From contig JAEXUU010000238.1 in NCBI GenBank assembly GCA_023452965.1, positions 1 through 16,121 on the forward strand: DNA of 16,121 bases, given 5' to 3'. Shown here in pieces: positions 13,983 to 16,121 of this stretch (its first letter is position 1; each line of letters opens with the position of its first letter). The position numbers and the translations under genes were made by a program. The notes beneath the pieces are model-generated. The model was not told the origin of the DNA and searched no databases. It worked only from the letters and a program-made list of their open reading frames with translations. This stretch comes from Pseudomonadota bacterium. GTDB lineage: Bacteria > Pseudomonadota > Alphaproteobacteria > Rhizobiales > Beijerinckiaceae.

Positions 13983-14995
13983 GGCCGCCCCCTCCGTCCA
14001 TCGTCCCGCACGATGCGGACACGCTGCTCGGTGCGCCGGTCGCCCAGGCGCAGCTCGGCGGCAGCGAACAGGCGATCGACCACCATGTAGCGGCTTTGCA
14101 CGCGGTAATTGACCAGCTCGGCGTCGCCGGCCACGCCGGTCACGAAAAGCGGTGGCATCTCGCCCTGCGAGATCCCGGCGGGAAACTCGATGAAGACCTG
14201 CCTTCCGTCGTCGAACGCGCGGGCCGGACGCCACGGCGCTCTATCGCCGTCGATGCGATAGCGGAAGTTGAGCGCCGCCACGTCCACGCCGGTCGCTACC
14301 GGTGCAGCCGCAGCAGCAGCCGCGTTGCGGCCTTGCAAGGCGATGAGCTGGTCGTGCGGATAGGTCCAGGACACTGACGCCATGTAGGTCACGGGGGTGG
14401 CGCGCAGCTCCAGATGGTAGGTGCGCCGATCCGTATTGATAATGAGGTTGGTGGCGAGGTCGGGTCGGGTGGGCTTTACCAAGATATGCACGCGGGCAGC
14501 TGCTCCGCTGCCGCTCACCGTATCGCCGATGATCCACCGCACCGTGTCGCCCGCCGCGACCGGCCCCGGCCCGACAAGCTGCTCGCCTTGCTGCAAGGCG
14601 ATGTCTGTCACCTGACCGGGCGCGGTATAGACCTGATAGAGCGCGCCTTCGGTCCACGGGTATTGCTGGATGGCGTTGAGGAAGCCGTCGCGCACCGGCT
14701 GGACGCGCGCGGCATCGTTGGCGTCGCCGACACGGCGGCGCGGATCGGCGGGCTCCGGCGGTCGCGCGCGCTCCGTCACCGGCTTCAATTGACCGGGGAG
14801 CGGCAACGGCTCGGGGATCGTGACGATCTCGACCGCGCGGGGCGGCTCGGCCGCGGGTGTCGCGGCGATCGCCGGGGGCGGATCGTCCAACGCGATCACG
14901 GGCGGCCTGGCCGACGTGGTGGCGCAGCCGGCGAGCGCGGATGCGGAGACGAAGAGCGCGGCCGTGGCCACGCGGCGGATGAGTATGCCGGTCAT
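13979..14995 (-). CDS. trbG: Conjugal transfer protein TrbG (VirB9-like)
   Basis: A 338-residue VirB9/TrbG protein of the outer-membrane core complex. A signal peptide ends in the lipobox LAGC with lipidated C24. A proline-rich spacer follows, then the N-terminal domain (FLNAIQQYPWTEGALYQVY, about residues 104-122) and the C-terminal domain with FRYRIDGDRAPWRPARAFDDG and the F-I-E-F-P strand (about 250-280). The ATG at 14995 overlaps the trbF stop as ATGA. The open frame continues upstream of this start through trbF in another frame, but that part is arginine-rich antisense-type noise. In the cell it pairs with the TrbI C-terminus to form the pore ring. Confidence 0.93.
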   Translation of the reverse strand: MTGILIRRVATAALFVSASALAGCATTSARPPVIALDDPPPAIAATPAAEPPRAVEIVTIPEPLPLPGQLKPVTERARPPEPADPRRRVGDANDAARVQPVRDGFLNAIQQYPWTEGALYQVYTAPGQVTDIALQQGEQLVGPGPVAAGDTVRWIIGDTVSGSGAAARVHILVKPTRPDLATNLIINTDRRTYHLELRATPVTYMASVSWTYPHDQLIALQGRNAAAAAAAPVATGVDVAALNFRYRIDGDRAPWRPARAFDDGRQVFIEFPAGISQGEMPPLFVTGVAGDAELVNYRVQSRYMVVDRLFAAAELRLGDRRTEQRVRIVRDDGRRGRP

Positions 14996-15675
14996 TGCGA
15001 CAGCTCCTTCGACCAATTGAGGGCGTTGACGAAGACGCCGAGCGGATTCTTGCGCAGGGCGTCGGGGGTGCGCGGCGGCTGCACGACGATGGTGAGGATC
15101 GCCGACCAGCGTTCGGTGGCGGCAAGGCTGCCGTCCTGATAATGGCGCTCGATCCAGGCGACGCGGAAGCTGTCGGGTGAGGCGCGGATGACGCTCGACA
15201 CTTCCACCGCGACCTGCCCCCGACCGACATTGGCGAACGGGTCGTTGGCCCTCGCGTAATCGTTGAGCGCGAGCGCGCCGCGATCGGTGGTGAAATCGTA
15301 TGCTCGAAGCCAGTTCTGACGGACGATGACCGGATCGGCCGGTATCGCGCGGACCTGCTCGATGAAGCGGGCGAGATGGAACGCGACCTGCGGGTCGGTG
15401 GGACGGTAGCCGGCCTCGGCCGGCGCGACCGCTTGGGCCTCGCCGAGCCGATCGACCTGCACGACCCAGGGGACGATATGGCCGCGCGTCGATTGCCAGA
15501 CCAGACCGCCGGCCAGAACGCCTGAGAGGGACAGCGTCCCGAAGAAGGCGAGCCGCCAGTTCTTCGCCTGCACGCGCGCCGAGCCCATGCGGTCGTCCCA
15601 TGCCTGCGCCGCGCGCTGATAAGGGGTGGTCGGCGCGGGCGTCTGGCCGTAGCGGATGCTCGGTCGCTTGAACAT
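14992..15675 (-). CDS. trbF: Conjugal transfer protein TrbF (VirB8-like)
   Basis: A 227-residue TrbF/VirB8 protein. It has a cytoplasmic tail with the typical TPYQRAAQAWDDRMGSARVQAKNWR segment (about residues 17-41), one membrane helix (41-60), and a periplasmic NTF2-like domain (about 65-225) ending ...PLGVFVNALNWSKEL. VirB8 proteins nucleate assembly of the secretion channel at the inner membrane. AGAAGGA 7 nt before the ATG lies inside the end of trbL, whose stop is 3 nt upstream. Its stop overlaps trbG. Confidence 0.93.
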   Translation of the reverse strand: MFKRPSIRYGQTPAPTTPYQRAAQAWDDRMGSARVQAKNWRLAFFGTLSLSGVLAGGLVWQSTRGHIVPWVVQVDRLGEAQAVAPAEAGYRPTDPQVAFHLARFIEQVRAIPADPVIVRQNWLRAYDFTTDRGALALNDYARANDPFANVGRGQVAVEVSSVIRASPDSFRVAWIERHYQDGSLAATERWSAILTIVVQPPRTPDALRKNPLGVFVNALNWSKELSQ

Positions 15676-15678
15676 GGG

Positions 15679-16121
15679 TCAATCCTTCTGGCTGGTGTCG
15701 ACGGACGCGCCGCTGCCGCCGCCATCGCCGGAGCGCAGCGTGTGGGCAGCGATGGTCGCGCCGTGGGTCATGGTCTGGCGGTTCTTCATCGCGGACGCCC
15801 AGGCGGGCGCGCCGGCCGGTGCGTCCGGCGACGGCGTGGAGCTGCCGCCCGAAATGGTCCCGCCGGTCGCGGTGACGGCGGCACGTCCGCCGGAACGGTA
15901 GCTATCCTTGAGCGAGGCTGCCGCCTTGCGCAGCGGCGACATGGCTGCGCCGACGGCGGCTTGTCCGACGCCGCCTGCGCCGCCAGCGACTGCGGCCGCG
16001 CCGGACTTGCCAGCCGAACCAAGCGCATAGGCGCTGTTTGCGGCCCCGGACGTGAAGGCGGCGCCTCGCGCGGCGCCACCGGCCGCGCCCACCGCAGCGC
16101 CGACGCCGAGCCGGGCCGCAG
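15679..16121 (-). CDS. trbL: Conjugal transfer protein TrbL, C-terminal part (5' end beyond window)
   Basis: Only the last 147 codons or so are present. The visible part is very rich in alanine, glycine and serine, with repeated GAA/GGAA runs, and ends PAGAPAWASAMKNRQ...HTLRSGDGGGSGASVDTSQKD. This is typical of the low-complexity, cytoplasmic or periplasmic tail of TrbL, the polytopic inner-membrane channel component related to VirB6. The membrane helices would lie off the right edge. Identity rests on the tail style plus the position directly before trbF (3 nt gap), the fixed order in P-type trb clusters. The frame remains open to the window edge. Confidence 0.8.
   Translation of the reverse strand, partial: AARLGVGAAVGAAGGAARGAAFTSGAANSAYALGSAGKSGAAAVAGGAGGVGQAAVGAAMSPLRKAAASLKDSYRSGGRAAVTATGGTISGGSSTPSPDAPAGAPAWASAMKNRQTMTHGATIAAHTLRSGDGGGSGASVDTSQKD

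Noticed and set aside
14414..15139. Plus-strand 241-codon frame antisense to trbG and trbF
   Set aside because: It is rich in arginine and glycine from GC bias, and the opposite strand encodes clear TrbG and TrbF.
14241..15725. Minus-strand 494-codon arginine- and proline-rich frame across trbF and trbG
   Set aside because: It is an out-of-frame reading of two well-supported genes with no domain of its own.

Overview
This high-GC window looks like the accessory part of an integrative conjugative element or conjugative plasmid from an alphaproteobacterium, most likely a sphingomonad. The guess rests on the P-type (trb) mating-pair genes at the right end, which finish trbL-trbF-trbG-trbI followed by a DUF2274 gene, an order I associate with sphingomonad and related proteobacterial elements. 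No integrase, transposase, insertion sequence, tRNA, rRNA or CRISPR array is visible, and both ends of the window cut through genes.

Left region (1-3008, minus strand): a three-gene run reads leftwards. It has an unrecognised 184-residue protein, a SIR2-domain protein, and a HerA-type ATPase cut by the left edge. SIR2 and HerA overlap by 8 nt. A SIR2 NADase paired with HerA is a known type of anti-phage defence module. The leading 184-residue gene and a perfect 7-bp inverted repeat just before the SIR2 ribosome binding site are the less explained parts.

Middle region (3248-12181): a type II NADH dehydrogenase gene (minus) is divergent from a TetR repressor gene (plus). The 49 bp between their starts hold a GTGA-N4-TCAC palindrome lying on both candidate promoters. 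TetR is followed closely by a complete tripartite RND efflux set (periplasmic adaptor lipoprotein, inner-membrane pump, NodT-type outer-membrane lipoprotein) with overlapping or very short junctions. A small multidrug resistance (EmrE-type) pump and a LysR regulator, separated by one base, come next. Together this is a multidrug-export cargo block with two transporter classes and two local regulators.

Right region (12212-16121): a small membrane-anchored protein resembling EexN entry-exclusion proteins (plus) faces the end of the trb cluster (minus: DUF2274, trbI, trbG, trbF, and the C-terminal end of trbL). The trb genes overlap by 4 nt or lie 3 nt apart, as in one translationally coupled operon encoding the inner-membrane and channel parts of a type IV secretion system.

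Overall, an efflux and respiration cassette and an anti-phage module sit beside the conjugation backbone. The two halves protect the host from drugs and phages, and the element spreads through its trb system. Long open frames antisense to herA, sir2, trbG and trbI are by-products of high GC and are not annotated.
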